Assembly: GCF_004348545.1 (NCBI RefSeq)
Contig: NZ_SMKL01000017.1
Location: 32,771-96,770 of the forward strand
DNA length: 64,000 nucleotides
DNA from: Jiangella ureilytica
GTDB taxonomy: Bacteria > Actinomycetota > Actinomycetes > Jiangellales > Jiangellaceae
Reading direction: 5' to 3'
Positions 22,976 to 30,872 of the stretch are shown here, piece after piece (the first letter of the stretch is position 1; each line of letters begins with the position of its first letter). The position numbers were made by a program, and so were the translations under genes. The notes beneath the pieces were generated by a model that made no database searches, had not been told where the DNA came from, and was given only the letters and a program-made list of their open reading frames with translations.

Positions 22976-23767
22976 TTACACCGACCGCTGGTAGGCCCGG
23001 AAGGCCCGGGTCGCAAGCCAGGCCATGACGAGCGTCAGGGCGATCAGCATCGCGGCCCGGCCGAACACCGCCGGCCAGTCCGGGTCGCCGAGCAGCGCGT
23101 CGCGGCTCGCCCGGGCCGCCCAGTCGACCGGGTTGTACCGCGCGACGGTGCCGACCCAGCCGGGCAGCAGCGCGGGCGCCATCATCACCGTCGACAGGAA
23201 CGCCAGCGGCAGGGTCAGGAACTGCGACACCCCGATGAGCGACTCCTGCGACCGCAGCGTCAGCGCGACCGCGCACGACAGCGCCGCGAAGATCACCGCG
23301 AGCAGGGTGGCGCAGAGCAGCACCACCAGCACGCCGGCCACGCCGCCGTCGTAGCGCGCCCCGGCCAGCAGCCCGACGCCGAACACGATGAGCGACTGCA
23401 CCACCGTCACGACCGCCTGGTAGGCCAGCGCGCCGGTGATCAGCGCGCCCCGGCTGACCGGCGACGTGAGGGTGCGGTCCATGACGCCGCGCTGCATGTC
23501 GTCGATGAAGCCGGTGCCGGCCCACCCGGCCGACATCATCGCCGTCATGACGACGACGCCCGGGGTCAGGTACTCCAGGTACGAGGTGTCGCCGAAGCCC
23601 GGCAGGTCGGCGACGCGCTGGAACAGCTGGCCGAACAGCAGCAGCCAGACCATCGGCTGGATCAGTGTGAACGCGAGGTACACCGGCTCGCGGCGCAGGA
23701 TGCGCAGCGACCGCCCGGTGAGATGTCCGGCGTGGCGCAGCGCGACGGGGACGGTGGTCGTGCTCAC
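22976..23767 (-). CDS. ABC-2 type transporter permease (DrrB-like)
   Basis: 263 residues from GTG 23767, overlapping the ATPase stop as GTGA. Six hydrophobic segments are visible: YLAFTLIQPMVWLLLFGQLF, VVVMTAMMSAGWAG, VVTVVQSLIVFGVGLLAG, VLVVLLCATLLAVIFAAL, LTLPLAFLSTVMMAPALLP and MLIALTLVMAWLAT. It has the ABC-2 signature near DRTLTSPVSRGALI. DrrAB pairs export drugs or lipids. It is transcribed with the ATPase and probably repressed by the upstream PadR protein. Confidence 0.9.
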   Translation of the reverse strand: MSTTTVPVALRHAGHLTGRSLRILRREPVYLAFTLIQPMVWLLLFGQLFQRVADLPGFGDTSYLEYLTPGVVVMTAMMSAGWAGTGFIDDMQRGVMDRTLTSPVSRGALITGALAYQAVVTVVQSLIVFGVGLLAGARYDGGVAGVLVVLLCATLLAVIFAALSCAVALTLRSQESLIGVSQFLTLPLAFLSTVMMAPALLPGWVGTVARYNPVDWAARASRDALLGDPDWPAVFGRAAMLIALTLVMAWLATRAFRAYQRSV

Positions 23768-24726
23768 GCGGCCACCTTCGTGTCGGCGCTGTGGAAGGAC
23801 CGGCCGGCGTGGCGCAGGTACACGTCGTCGAGCGAGGGCCGGGCGAGCGTCACCGAGGCCAGCGGCACGCCGGAGGTCTCCAGCGCGGCCAGCAGGCCGG
23901 GCAGCGGCGCGGCGCCGTCGTCGACGCGGGCATGCAGCCGGGCGCCGTCGACCGTGATCTCGCCGACGCCCGGCACCGAGCCGACGGCCCGTCGGGCGGC
24001 CTCCTGCTGCCTCGCGTCGGCCAGCTCGACCTGGACCGCGTCGCCGTGCAGGCCGCCCTTGAGCTCCTCGGGCGTGCCCTCGGCCACGACCCGGCCGCGG
24101 TCGATGATGACCAGCCGGTCGGCCTCCTCGAGGTAGTGCGTCGTCAGCAGGACGGTGACACCGTCGGCCGCCGTGACCCCGGAGATCTCCGCCCACATGC
24201 CGGCGCGGGCCTCGGGGTCCAGCCCGGTCGTGGGCTCGTCGAGGAAGAGCACCCGGGGCCGGTGCATGAGCGCCAGCGCGACGTCGAGCTTGCGCTGCAT
24301 GCCGCCGGACCACGTCTTCGTGACCCGGCCGGCGGCGTCGGCCAGCCCGAACCGCTCGAGCAGCTGGTCGCCGCGGGCGCGGATGTCCGCCCGCGTCATG
24401 CCGTAGACGTGTCCCTGCAGGGTGACGTTCTCGCGCCCCGTGGCGGTGGGGTCGAAGCACGGCTTCTGTGGCACGTAGCCGATGGCGTGGCGGACCCGGC
24501 CCGGCTCCGTCGCGACGTCGAGCCCGGCGACGGCGGTGCCGCTGTCAGGGGTGACGAGCGTGGTGAGGATCTTCGTGGTGGTGGACTTGCCGGCGCCGTT
24601 CGGCCCGAGCAGGCCGAACACGGTGCCGCTGGGCACCGTGAAGCCGACGCCGGACAGCGCCCGGACGGCCTTGGCGCCCTTGCCGTAGGTCTTCACGAGG
24701 CCATCGGCCTCGATGGCGTGGTGCAT
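23764..24726 (-). CDS. ABC transporter ATP-binding protein (DrrA-like)
   Basis: 320 residues from ATG 24726. Walker A GPNGAGKST, Q-loop VPQKPCFDP, signature WSGGMQRKLDVA (SGGM), Walker B VLFLDEPTTGLDP, H-loop LLTTHYLEEAD. The C-terminal DUF4162-type extension (about 225-310) is the DrrA hallmark. An aromatic residue and the FDPTATGRENV segment fit exporters of hydrophobic drugs. The permease overlaps its stop; the PadR gene lies upstream on the same strand, 170 bases away. Confidence 0.93.
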   Translation of the reverse strand: MHHAIEADGLVKTYGKGAKAVRALSGVGFTVPSGTVFGLLGPNGAGKSTTTKILTTLVTPDSGTAVAGLDVATEPGRVRHAIGYVPQKPCFDPTATGRENVTLQGHVYGMTRADIRARGDQLLERFGLADAAGRVTKTWSGGMQRKLDVALALMHRPRVLFLDEPTTGLDPEARAGMWAEISGVTAADGVTVLLTTHYLEEADRLVIIDRGRVVAEGTPEELKGGLHGDAVQVELADARQQEAARRAVGSVPGVGEITVDGARLHARVDDGAAPLPGLLAALETSGVPLASVTLARPSLDDVYLRHAGRSFHSADTKVAA

Positions 24727-24851
24727 GGTGCGGTGCTCCTTCCGATGGAGGGAGCCGGTGCCGCACGGCGTCGCCCGTATCCTTGGGAGTGCAGGATCCT
24801 GGGGTCGGGCCGATCCGTCCGTTGAGTCTCCGGCTCCTGGTTTCCGATGGG

Positions 24852-24887
24852 CTCCCGGCCGTGGTGTTGCAGCACCGTGGCCGGGAG
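24852..24887 (-). terminator. Hairpin between padR and the DrrAB-like genes
   Basis: CTCCCGGCC (24852-24860) pairs with GGCCGGGAG (24879-24887) around an interrupted inner region. It starts 10 bases downstream of the PadR stop codon on the minus strand and could terminate or attenuate transcription before the ABC genes. Confidence 0.5.
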
Positions 24888-24896
24888 TCGCTGCGT

Positions 24897-25583
24897 CTAG
24901 TGGTTCTCGTCGTGCTGGGCGAAGACGAGCTCGTCGGGGAACTCCGCGGCGATCTTCGCCTCGATCTCGCCGGGTGCGACGCCGTCGCGGCGCAGCTCGT
25001 GGATGCGCCGCCACATGCCGAACCCGCCGAGGGTCTCGTCGCGCAAGTCGTGGAGCAGGTGCTCGACGAACGCGATCTCGGCGTTCTGGAGCGCGACGGT
25101 GAACTCCGTCTCGATCATGAAGAGCCGTGGCAGCCCGACCGACCGCGCCTCCTCGAACACCGCCTCGGCCGCCTTCTGCTGGAAGCGCAGGTTGCGCAGC
25201 CGCTGGCCGAGCAGCTCAATCACCTGCTCCGGCGGCAGCGCGCCGGCCAGCGACAGTGCCGCCTCGAACTGCGTGAACTCCTTCTTCGGCGTGCTCAGCA
25301 GTTCGACCAGCCAGTCGACCATGACCTGCCCGCCGGTCTCGGTGATGGCGTAGACGGTCCGTTCGGGCCGGCGGCCCTCGCGGACCGTCTCGGTGGCCTC
25401 GATCAGGCCGCGCTTCATGAGCGACTCGACGACGGAGTACAGCGAGCCGTAGTTGACCTTGATGCTGTCCTCCTTGCGCCGTTCGCGGAGGGTGCTCGAC
25501 ATCTCGTACGGATGCATCGGCCGTTCCCAGAGCAGGACGAGGACGGCCAGCGCCAGGGGATTGGCGGGGCGGGTCGCGGCCAT
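24897..25583 (-). CDS. PadR-family transcriptional regulator
   Basis: 228 residues from ATG 25583, with GAGGAG 5 bases upstream. N-terminal winged helix (LALAVLVLLWERPMHPYEMSSTL, YGSLYSVVESLMKRGLIEA, GRRPERTVYAITETG) and a C-terminal helical Vir_act_alpha domain (LPRLFMIETEFTVALQNAEIAFVEHLLHDL). PadR proteins repress drug exporters and are released by ligand. The downstream DrrAB-like pair is the likely target, and paired palindromes just upstream (25599-25624) suggest autoregulation. Confidence 0.9.
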   Translation of the reverse strand: MAATRPANPLALAVLVLLWERPMHPYEMSSTLRERRKEDSIKVNYGSLYSVVESLMKRGLIEATETVREGRRPERTVYAITETGGQVMVDWLVELLSTPKKEFTQFEAALSLAGALPPEQVIELLGQRLRNLRFQQKAAEAVFEEARSVGLPRLFMIETEFTVALQNAEIAFVEHLLHDLRDETLGGFGMWRRIHELRRDGVAPGEIEAKIAAEFPDELVFAQHDENH

Positions 25584-25598
25584 GGGAACTCCTCTAAG

Positions 25599-25624
25599 TC
25601 GAATATTCGACATCGAGTATTCGC
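25599..25624. promoter_or_regulatory. Paired palindromic operator upstream of padR
   Basis: TCGAATATTCGA (25599-25610) is a perfect 12-bp palindrome; TCGAGTATTCGC (25613-25624) is an imperfect second copy, centred 14 bases away. Both lie 16-41 bases before the PadR start and on the other side face the cutA gene (25681). The AT-rich core stands out in this GC-rich DNA. It is the likely PadR binding region. Confidence 0.6.
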
Positions 25625-25680
25625 CGCCGAGCAGACGCTGTCAACCGCTGGGATGCAGGGTCGCGGGTTAGGCTGCGGAC

Positions 25681-25998
25681 GTGGCCGGTGAGCAGGTGAG
25701 CGTGACGACGACGGCGGGCAGCGAGGCGGTGGCGCGTGAGCTCGCCGAGAGCGTCGTGGCGGCCCGGCTCGGCGCCTGCGCGCAGATCGTGCCCGTCACG
25801 AGCGTCTACCGCTGGGAGGGGACGGTGCACGCCGACCCGGAATGGCGGGTCGAGATCAAGACCTCCGCCGACCGCGCCGACGCCCTCGTGGCGCACGTGC
25901 GCGAGCGGCATCCGTACGACCTGCCCGAGATCGTGGTGACCCCGGTCATCGGCGGGAGCGCCGAGTACCTGGCCTGGGTGGATGCCGAGACCAGCTGA
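25681..25998 (+). CDS. cutA: CutA1-family divalent cation tolerance protein
   Basis: 105 residues from GTG 25681. CutA1 motifs: ARELAESVVAARLGACAQIVPVTSVYRWEG, EWRVEIKTSADRADALVAHVRERHPYDLPEIVVTPVIGGSAEYLAWV. The family forms very stable trimers; in E. coli, mutants are copper sensitive, but the molecular role is unclear. It is divergent from padR and shares its operator region. Confidence 0.93.
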   Translation: MAGEQVSVTTTAGSEAVARELAESVVAARLGACAQIVPVTSVYRWEGTVHADPEWRVEIKTSADRADALVAHVRERHPYDLPEIVVTPVIGGSAEYLAWVDAETS

Positions 25999-26186
25999 CG
26001 GCCGTCGCGGCTCGCCGGAGGACGACTCGCCCGAACGACCCCCACAGCGGCATCCCGCATGGTACCGTCCCTTCCCCGGCACAAAGGATCTTGCCTCGCC
26101 GGGGCCGGCATGCCGGAGTGACCTCCGCGTCACGATCCACGGGGACCTTGACAGTTCTAGCGACCCTCAGCAAAGGTAAGCGTCGG

Positions 26187-26651
26187 ATGACAACCCGGCA
26201 CTTCGGTGCCGACCCCAGGAGCCAGGCGGGAACCAGGGTGGAGTTCCCGGCTTCGCGAACAGATGGTGGTGAAGCGTCCGTGAGCAACGACGTCGCCGTG
26301 CAGACCCGCGACTTCGGTGGCTGCACGATCCTGACCGTCCCCGGCGACCTCGACGCCGCACTGGCCGACGAGATCCGCTGGGCCGCCAACGCCGCCGACA
26401 GCCGACACGTCGTGGTCGACCTCGGCCGCGCCGGCTCGGTGGACGCGTCGGCGGCCACGGCGTTGGTCGGCCTGCACGAGCGGGCGCGGGCACGGGGCGG
26501 CGGCGTCTGCGTGGTCACGCGCGAGCTCGGGGTGCGGGCCCAGTTCGAGCAGGTGGCGCCCGGTTTCGCGCCCCGCTGCTACGACCAGATCGGCGACGCC
26601 CTCGAGGCCTCCATGTCCGACCGCGACGCGGCGCCGGCCGACCTGGCGTAG
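26187..26651 (+). CDS. STAS-domain anti-sigma factor antagonist-like protein
   Basis: 154 residues from ATG 26187 with AAAGG upstream; GTG 26280 would give a 123-residue protein that is almost only the STAS domain. The core reads TILTVPGDLDAALADEIRWAAN, HVVVDLGRAGSVDASAATALVGLHERARARGGGV. The usual DSSG phosphorylation motif reads DASA here; the second Ser is kept. Such proteins control anti-sigma kinases of the SigB/SigF type. A SigF-like sigma gene lies 2 kb away. A TTGACA box at 26148 may be its -35. Confidence 0.75.
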   Translation: MTTRHFGADPRSQAGTRVEFPASRTDGGEASVSNDVAVQTRDFGGCTILTVPGDLDAALADEIRWAANAADSRHVVVDLGRAGSVDASAATALVGLHERARARGGGVCVVTRELGVRAQFEQVAPGFAPRCYDQIGDALEASMSDRDAAPADLA

Positions 26652-26660
26652 CGCGCGGCC

Positions 26661-27515
26661 TCAGCCGAGCGCGGCCAGCTCGTCGGCGGTGAGCACCAGG
26701 TCCGCCGCGGCGGCGGAGTCGCGGATCGTCTCGGGCCGGCTCGAGCCCGGGATCGGGATGACCCGATCGCTCTTCGCCAGCATCCAGGCGAGGCACACCT
26801 GCTGCGGGCTGACGCCGTGCGCGTCGGCCACACGGGCGAACTCGTCGTGCGCCGACCCGAGCTCGCCGGCCCGTGAGATGCCGCCCAGCGGGCTCCACGG
26901 CAGGAACGCGATGCCGAGACGGTCGCACAGCTCGAGCTCCGGCTCGCTGCTGCGGAACCGCGGCGAGAACTGGTTCTGCACCGACACCAGCCGGCCGCCC
27001 AGGATCTCGTTGGCGAGCAGGATCTGCTCCGGGTTGGCGTTGGAGATGCCGGCCATCCGGATCTTGCCCTCGTCGAGCAGGTCACGGATGGCGCCGACGG
27101 AGTCCGCGTACTCCACCGTGGGGTCGGGCCGGTGGAACTGGTAGAGGCCGATCGCGTCGACGCCGAGCCGCTTCAGCGATGCCTCGCAGGCCTGCTTGAG
27201 GTACTCGGGCGAGCCGTTCTTCGTCCACGACCCGTCGCCGGGGCGCAGGTGACCGCCCTTGGTGGCGACCAGCACGCCGGACGTGTCGCCGCCGTAGCTC
27301 GCCAGCGCCTTGGCGATGAGCGTCTCGTTGTGACCCACCTCGCCGGCGAGCAGGTGGTAGGCGTCGGCGGTGTCGATGAGCGTGACGCCCGCGTCGAGCG
27401 CCGCGTGGACGGTGGCGATCGAGCGCGCCTCGTCGGGCCGGCCCTCGATCGACATGGGCATGCCGCCCAGCCCGATGGCGCTGACGTGGACCTCGCCGAT
27501 GCGGCGGTACTGCAT
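26661..27515 (-). CDS. Aldo/keto reductase
   Basis: 284 residues from ATG 27515 with GGAGGTT upstream. A (beta/alpha)8 barrel with the catalytic tetrad visible: D48 and Y53 (LIDTADAY), K86 (VATKGG) and H128 (YQFHRP). The NADPH-binding end reads IPIPGSSRPETIRDSAAAADL. The substrate is unknown; the IPIPGS tail is typical of general aldehyde or pyridoxal reductases. The LysR gene is divergent, 106 bases away, and probably regulates it. Confidence 0.92.
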   Translation of the reverse strand: MQYRRIGEVHVSAIGLGGMPMSIEGRPDEARSIATVHAALDAGVTLIDTADAYHLLAGEVGHNETLIAKALASYGGDTSGVLVATKGGHLRPGDGSWTKNGSPEYLKQACEASLKRLGVDAIGLYQFHRPDPTVEYADSVGAIRDLLDEGKIRMAGISNANPEQILLANEILGGRLVSVQNQFSPRFRSSEPELELCDRLGIAFLPWSPLGGISRAGELGSAHDEFARVADAHGVSPQQVCLAWMLAKSDRVIPIPGSSRPETIRDSAAAADLVLTADELAALG

Positions 27516-27621
27516 GGGGGAACCTCCGGGGATGTGGTGGTGACCGATCCAGTCTTCGGCGGCACGGGCTGACTGTCCAACAGGAGAAGCCGAACGCATT
27601 CAGAAGCTACGATTCTCAATT

Positions 27622-28503
27622 GTGGAACTGCGGCACCTCGAACACTTCGTCGCCGTCGCCGAGGAGGGCCATTTCACCCGGGCGGCGCAGCGGCTGATCA
27701 TCAGTCAGTCCGGTCTCTCGGCCTCGATCCGGACGCTGGAGCGCGAGCTGGGCGCGGCGCTGTTCCACCGCAACACCCGGCAGGTCAGCCTCACCGAGGC
27801 CGGCCGCGCGCTGCTCGCCGAGTCGCGGCGCACGCTGGCGTCGGTCGAGGCGGCCCGCGAGGCCGTCGCCGCGGTCAACGGGCTGCTGCGCGGCACGCTG
27901 CGCATCGGCACCGAGCAGTGCCTGGGCGCTGTCGACGTGCCCCGGCTGCTGGCACGGTTCCGGGCGGCCCACGCCGGGGTCGAGGTGCGGCTGGACCAGG
28001 CCGGCTCGGCCCGGCTCCTCGACGACGTCCGGGCCAGCGTGCTCGACGCCGCGTTCGTGCCCGTCGTGGGAGTGCCGCCCGACGACGTCGAGCTCGTCCC
28101 GCTGCACTCCGAGGCCGTGGTGGCGCTGTGCCGGCCCGACCATCCGCTGGCGGGCTCCGGCACCGTCAAGCTCGACGAGCTGCACGACGCGGCCTTCGTC
28201 GACCTGCAGGAGGGCTGGGGCGCCCGGCAGGCCGCCGACGCCGCGTTCGCCGCGGCCGGGCTGGACCGTCGGGTGACCATGGAGGTCAACGACGTCCACA
28301 CGCTGCTCGACCTCGTGGGCCACGGGCTCGGCGTCGCGTTGGTGCCCGAGCACGTCACGCGCAAGAGAGCCGCCCAGGGGCTGGACGTCCTCATGATCGA
28401 GGACGTCCTGCCGCGCTGGGCGGTCTCCGTGGCGCTGCCGGCTGCCGAGCGACGCGGGGTCGCCGTCGACCGGCTGCTCGAGCTGCTGGGTCAGCCGGCC
28501 TGA
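27622..28503 (+). CDS. LysR-family transcriptional regulator
   Basis: 293 residues from GTG 27622. N-terminal winged helix (LRHLEHFVAVAEEGHFTRAAQRLIISQSGLSASIRTLERELG, TEAGRALL) and a periplasmic-binding-fold effector domain. LysR proteins usually activate the divergent gene, here the aldo/keto reductase. The intergenic DNA has an AT-rich stretch (ATTCTCAATT) that could be part of the binding site. The 3' end overlaps the converging sigma gene by 13 bases. Confidence 0.93.
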   Translation: MELRHLEHFVAVAEEGHFTRAAQRLIISQSGLSASIRTLERELGAALFHRNTRQVSLTEAGRALLAESRRTLASVEAAREAVAAVNGLLRGTLRIGTEQCLGAVDVPRLLARFRAAHAGVEVRLDQAGSARLLDDVRASVLDAAFVPVVGVPPDDVELVPLHSEAVVALCRPDHPLAGSGTVKLDELHDAAFVDLQEGWGARQAADAAFAAAGLDRRVTMEVNDVHTLLDLVGHGLGVALVPEHVTRKRAAQGLDVLMIEDVLPRWAVSVALPAAERRGVAVDRLLELLGQPA

Positions 28504-29321
28504 CTGCCGCTCGCGGCCGGCTCCTGTACGCCGACCTTGGTGCGCAGCTGGCCGAGGATGCGGGCCAGCAGGCGCGAGACCTGCATCTGGGTCACGCCCA
28601 GCTCCTTGGCGATCTCCTGCTGCGTCCAGCCCTTGAAGAACCGGAGGTACAGGATCTGCCGGTCGCGGGGCTTGAGCTCGCGACAGGCCGGAGCCAGAGC
28701 GACCACGGCCTCGGCGCGGTCGAAGCCGTCCTCGTTCTCGCCGAGGCTCTCGGCGAGGGGTGTCTCGTCGCCGCCGCTGCCGCGGTAGTCGATCGAGGCC
28801 ACCGTGAAGCACTCGTGCGACGCGCTCGCCTCGAGGACGTCGGAGACCTCGACGCCGAGGTGTTCGGCGAGGTCGGACGGCGTCGGCGCCGTGCCCTTGG
28901 TCTGCGAGATCTCCGCCGTGGCGGCGGTGATCTGTGCGTGCAGCTCCTGGACCCGGCGGGGTGGGCGAACCGTCCAGCCGTGGTCGCGGAAGTAGCGCTT
29001 CACCTCGCCGGTGATGGTGGGGACGGCGAAGGAGATGAAGTCCTTGCCCATGTCCGGGTCGAACCGCTTGGCGGCGTTGACCAGGCCGAGGTTGGCGACC
29101 TGCACCAGGTCGTCGCGCTCGATGCCTCGTCCGTAGTACCGCCTGGCGATGGACTCGGCGAGGCGCAGATGAAGAAGAACGACCTCGTCGATCAGACGTT
29201 GCCGGTCCGCGCCGGTGGCCTGGGCCGCCCGGCGGAGGAGGTCGGTGGTCAGTTCGTGACGGTCAGCGTTCTGGTGCTGGTGCTGATGGTCGTCCGTCGT
29301 TGCGACAACGTGGGTCTGCAC
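28491..29321 (-). CDS. sigF: RNA polymerase sigma factor, SigB/SigF/SigG subfamily
   Basis: 276 residues from GTG 29321 with GGAGAGG upstream. Region 2: LAESIARRYYGRGIERDDLVQVANLGLVNAAKRFDPDMGKDFISFAVPTITGEVKRYFRDHGWTVRPPRR, which is the general-stress/sporulation signature. Region 3 TPSDLAEHLGVEVSDVLEA and region 4 LYLRFFKGWTQQEIAKELGVTQMQVSRLLARIL. An N-terminal His/Gln-rich tail (HQHQHQNADRH) is odd. Activity in such factors is controlled by anti-sigma kinases and STAS antagonists; one STAS gene is nearby. The promoter at 2878-2902 fits its expected consensus. Confidence 0.93.
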   Translation of the reverse strand: MQTHVVATTDDHQHQHQNADRHELTTDLLRRAAQATGADRQRLIDEVVLLHLRLAESIARRYYGRGIERDDLVQVANLGLVNAAKRFDPDMGKDFISFAVPTITGEVKRYFRDHGWTVRPPRRVQELHAQITAATAEISQTKGTAPTPSDLAEHLGVEVSDVLEASASHECFTVASIDYRGSGGDETPLAESLGENEDGFDRAEAVVALAPACRELKPRDRQILYLRFFKGWTQQEIAKELGVTQMQVSRLLARILGQLRTKVGVQEPAASGSQAG

Positions 29322-29683
29322 GGCCTACACCTCTCCAGAATGAGTCGATGTGGCGATTGCTTGACCACGTGCGGACTACCGAATCACAGTGTCCCGTTCG
29401 TTATCAAGCCCTCTCTGCACAGAACGGTCCGTCTGCCCCGCGGCGAGGGTCGCTTGACGACCCCGCGCGGGCTCGGGGCGCGCCATTCCACGATCGCTGA
29501 CGCCCTCCGTGACGTGCGGCTAAACCCGTCGGTAACCGCGAAGTTCCAGGACTGTCGAGGGACGGGGCGGGCGGCGGAGGAGTTCCTCGGTGGTACGTAC
29601 CACTGGGCATGGTGATCGAGCCCGGACGCAACACTGCCCCCGTACCTCGCGGGAGGTACGGGGGCAGCGGTGTGACAGGTTGA
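29322..29683. other. Gene-free stretch between sigF-like and csp genes
   Basis: 362 bases. The side near 29321 is leader and promoter DNA for the sigma gene. The palindrome GTGGTACGTACCAC occupies 29590-29603 and the csp terminator 29634-29667. I find no convincing coding region or RNA gene. Confidence 0.6.
29634..29667 (-). terminator. Terminator after the cold-shock gene
   Basis: CTGCCCCCGTACCTC (29634-29648) pairs perfectly with GAGGTACGGGGGCAG (29653-29667) around a 4-base loop. It lies 16 bases past the csp stop codon. Confidence 0.85.
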
Positions 29684-29887
29684 TCAGACCGGACGGACCG
29701 CGTCAGCCTGCGGGCCCTTGGGACCCTGGGTGATCTCGAACTCCACGCGCTGGTTCTCGTCCAGCGTGCGGTAGCCGTCGGACTGAATCGCCGAGTAGTG
29801 CACGAAGACGTCCGGCTCGCCGTTGTCCTGTGCGATGAAGCCGAAGCCCTTCTCGGCGTTGAACCACTTGACGGTTCCCTGTGCCAT
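29684..29887 (-). CDS. Cold-shock protein (CspA family)
   Basis: 67 residues from ATG 29887, with AGGAGGA 8 bases upstream. The cold-shock domain is complete: [18 protein letters not shown] (RNP1 KGFGFI), DVFVHYSAI (RNP2 VFVHY), and [17 protein letters not shown]. It is a single-stranded nucleic-acid chaperone of the cytoplasm. The upstream leader is about 260 bases to the next gene and holds a hairpin with a T-run, so control at the RNA level is possible. Confidence 0.96.
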   Translation of the reverse strand: MAQGTVKWFNAEKGFGFIAQDNGEPDVFVHYSAIQSDGYRTLDENQRVEFEITQGPKGPQADAVRPV

Positions 29888-29990
29888 GTGCCGTGTCCTC
29901 CTACGGGACGGTGACGAGGGCCGCACCGTGCGACCCCCGGGTTGCTGCCGCCGTCTCCCGCTGCCACAGTGCTGGAGGCACAGAGAAGCG

Positions 29991-30022
29991 AAAAACGCCC
30001 GCGATAACATCCCACGGGCGTT
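29991..30022 (-). terminator. Intrinsic terminator-like hairpin upstream of csp
   Basis: On the minus strand AACGCCCG (30022-30015) pairs with CGGGCGTT (30001-29994) around a 13-base loop, and the run ends in five Ts. It lies 127 bases after the ung stop and 104 bases before the csp start. It can be the ung terminator, a csp leader attenuator, or the end of a short RNA. Confidence 0.6.
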
Positions 30023-30148
30023 CAAGGACGTGCGAGGAACTGTTACTGCAACCGCGGAAACAGTACCACCTTGGGCCCGCGCGGGGAAGCATACGATGAT
30101 CGAACGCTAGTTGCACAAGTGTGTGTCCCACTTCGTGAACGAAGAGTG

Positions 30149-30826
30149 TCAGGGCAGCTTCCAGTCGACCGGCTGGGTACCCAGCCCCTGCAGGAGCTCG
30201 TTCGCCCTAGTGAACGGCCGTGAGCCGAAGAAACCGTTGCGCGCGGACATGGGGCTCGGGTGGGCCGATTCAATACATGGAACGTTACCGAGTAGTGGCC
30301 GGAGATTTCTCGCATCGCGACCCCACAAGATGGCAACCATTGGTGTTCCCCGCGCGACGAGCGCCCTGATGGCTTGCTCGGTGACTTCTTCCCAGCCCTT
30401 TCCACGGTGCGCGCCGGGATTTCTCGGCGCCACCGTGAGGGCCCGGTTGAGCAGCAGGATTCCGTGTTCGGACCACGGCGAGAGATCACCGGTACTCGGG
30501 GCCGGATAGCCGAGGTCGGCGCAGTACTCCTGGAAGATGTTGACCAGGCTGGGCGGCAGCGGCCGGACGTCGGGCGCGACGGAGAAGCTGAGCCCGACGG
30601 CGTGCCCGGGTGTGGGGTAGGGGTCCTGCCCGACGATGAGCACCCGGACCGACTCGAACGGCTGCGTGAACGCGCGCAGCACGTGCTGCCCGGCCGGGAG
30701 GTAGGTGCGGCCGGCGGCGATCTCGGCCCGCAGGAACTCGCCCATGGCGGCGATGCGCGGGGCGACCGGCTCGAGGGCGCGCGCCCAGCCCGGATCGACG
30801 AGTTCGGAGAGCGGCCGAGCGGTCAT
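30149..30826 (-). CDS. ung: Uracil-DNA glycosylase, family 1
   Basis: 225 residues from ATG 30826. Water-activating motif [17 protein letters not shown], the LLLNRALTV strand, VAILWGRDA and the minor-groove loop [17 protein letters not shown] with the catalytic His. It removes uracil from DNA by base excision repair. It is the second uracil glycosylase in the window, next to the unrelated UdgX at 413-1087. Confidence 0.96.
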   Translation of the reverse strand: MTARPLSELVDPGWARALEPVAPRIAAMGEFLRAEIAAGRTYLPAGQHVLRAFTQPFESVRVLIVGQDPYPTPGHAVGLSFSVAPDVRPLPPSLVNIFQEYCADLGYPAPSTGDLSPWSEHGILLLNRALTVAPRNPGAHRGKGWEEVTEQAIRALVARGTPMVAILWGRDARNLRPLLGNVPCIESAHPSPMSARNGFFGSRPFTRANELLQGLGTQPVDWKLP

Positions 30827-30872
30827 GACCGCACAGTGTAGAGAAGGTGCGCGACGGCGTCAGGGCCCGGCG

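Noticed and set aside
24779..24797. ATCCT and AGGAT inverted halves before the DrrA-like gene
   Set aside because: Only five bases per arm and no match to the PadR palindrome upstream; it may be chance.
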